Source: JAGTVB01 sp964624765 (lineage in GTDB: Bacteria > Pseudomonadota > Gammaproteobacteria > HK1). Taken from it: a stretch of 5,311 bases of DNA. Location: assembly GCA_964624765.1 (NCBI GenBank), contig CAZUZO010000184.1, positions 1 through 5,311 on the forward strand. The letters run 5' to 3'. A program made the translations under genes and the position numbers. Under the pieces are notes generated by a model. That model worked only from the letters and a program-made list of their open reading frames with translations, ran no database searches and was not told where the DNA came from. Of this stretch, positions 4,874 through 5,311 are shown piece after piece (within the stretch, counting starts at the first letter, position 1; every line of letters starts with the position of its first letter).

Positions 4874-5088
4874 GGCGACGAAAGAAGATCAAGTATGTGC
4901 ATGAAGGACGATACGTAGCTGAAGTAGACGTCGAGCTAATAGAGGAAGAGGGTGAGTGGTCGCCCTATTTGAGCATCGAGGACGCCTACAGGCTAGATGA
5001 GGTTCGAGATGCTCTGCGTCAGGGTGATGTGGCTCTGGCCTCAAAGTATGGACGTATATACGAGCTTCGTCCTGTAGCCCACCGGTGA
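4870..5088 (+). CDS. Small conserved protein co-encoded with DUF4258, candidate antitoxin
   Basis: The ATG at 4870 overlaps the stop of the DUF4258 gene (ATGA), which decides this start over a longer GTG at 4837 that would duplicate DUF4258 coding sequence. The 72-residue product starts with a very basic run (MRRRKKIKYV), then HEGRYVAEVDVELIEEEGEWSPYLS, then SIEDAYRLDEVRDALRQGDV (about 45-54), and ends in RIYELRPV. From memory, similar small proteins lie beside DUF4258 genes in other bacteria, but I cannot name a characterised family. It has no obvious helix-turn-helix or zinc motif. The tight coupling and small size suggest an antitoxin or accessory partner, with the acidic middle as a possible toxin-binding surface. 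The role is inferred. Confidence 0.75.
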   Translation: MRRRKKIKYVHEGRYVAEVDVELIEEEGEWSPYLSIEDAYRLDEVRDALRQGDVALASKYGRIYELRPVAHR

Positions 5089-5311
5089 GAGGGACGGTAG
5101 ATCGCCTTTGAGCGTCTGCCAGACACTATCCAGGTCGATATCGAAGTCGGCGTGTACCAGCCGGTGGCGCATCGCAGTGACGTCAGTCCATAGCACTCAT
5201 TCAGGCTCGGGTGGCCTCTTCTGAGCTGCCCAGCGTTATTGAATAACTGCCGCTCGTCAGAGTCTAACTTTGGTTGCTCTAGACCAGTCTTTCCGCTGAG
5301 AGGTTGTGAAA
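5089..5311 (-). pseudogene. hepT: HepT (HEPN/DUF86) RNase toxin remnant
   Basis: Read on the minus strand, 5190 down to about 5095 encodes WTDVTAMRHRLVHADFDID and then LDSVWQTLKGDLPSL. This matches the C-terminal part of HepT, including the R-x4-H HEPN active-site motif (RHRLVH). The canonical HxY is HAD here, so the tyrosine that MntA-type partners AMPylate is replaced by Asp. Upstream the frame is lost: EEATRA and MSAMD are in another frame with a TGA between them, and RAAVIQ further up lies between stops. A five-base loss from a GGACT tandem at about 5188-5193 would explain one shift. The homology fades at the end of the plus-strand 72-residue gene, so the last residues have probably been replaced. 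No MntA nucleotidyltransferase partner is visible inside the window. Not functional as it stands. Confidence 0.78.

Noticed and set aside
1..5311. CRISPR arrays, tRNA or rRNA genes
   Set aside because: No regularly spaced repeats and no tRNA- or rRNA-like sequence were seen on either strand.

Overview
The window reads as accessory DNA from a proteobacterium of moderate to high GC. The gene families (HigBA, RHH-GNAT, DUF433, HepT, DUF4258) together with a Tn5/IS50-like IS4-family element are typical of gammaproteobacteria such as purple sulfur bacteria and relatives. The genus cannot be fixed from sequence alone. Nearly every recognisable gene belongs to a toxin-antitoxin (TA) type family, and no housekeeping gene is visible. 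The window is best described as a TA island in which some modules are intact and others are decaying.

Left part (1-1137): a DUF433 antitoxin-like gene on the minus strand runs off the left edge and carries a one-base frameshift. It is followed by a higB toxin remnant whose N-terminal half has degenerated, directly joined (TGATG) to an intact higA antitoxin, which is therefore probably orphaned.

Centre left (1138-2760): an intact ribbon-helix-helix antitoxin overlaps a GNAT acetyltransferase toxin gene by 8 bases. Converging on it from the minus strand is an intact HigB(Gp49-like)/HigA pair. That pair has a well-formed sigma70-type promoter inside a 38-bp imperfect palindrome, and the geometry predicts a leaderless toxin mRNA.

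Centre right (2764-4311): an IS4-family (IS50/Tn5-like, YREK signature) element with imperfect ~25-bp terminal inverted repeats. Its single transposase gene on the minus strand has an in-frame TAA at codon 59 and a one-base loss in a C/G homopolymer near codon 303, so the copy looks inactive unless these are sequencing errors. The DDE residues are otherwise preserved.

Right part (4312-5311): a strongly self-complementary stretch (4314-4410) and a possible 48-codon ORF precede a two-gene operon. The first gene encodes a DUF4258 (RelE-fold-like) protein with a TTG start. It is joined by an ATGA overlap to a 72-residue acidic/basic partner of unknown function. This is the best candidate here for a poorly described TA-like pair. 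The window ends in a decayed HepT (HEPN RNase) toxin on the minus strand, of which only the C-terminal catalytic region is still readable and its HxY tyrosine is replaced.

The intact modules (RHH-GNAT, HigBA on the minus strand, DUF4258 pair) probably act independently. Each pairs a predicted toxin with a co-transcribed autoregulating or neutralising partner.
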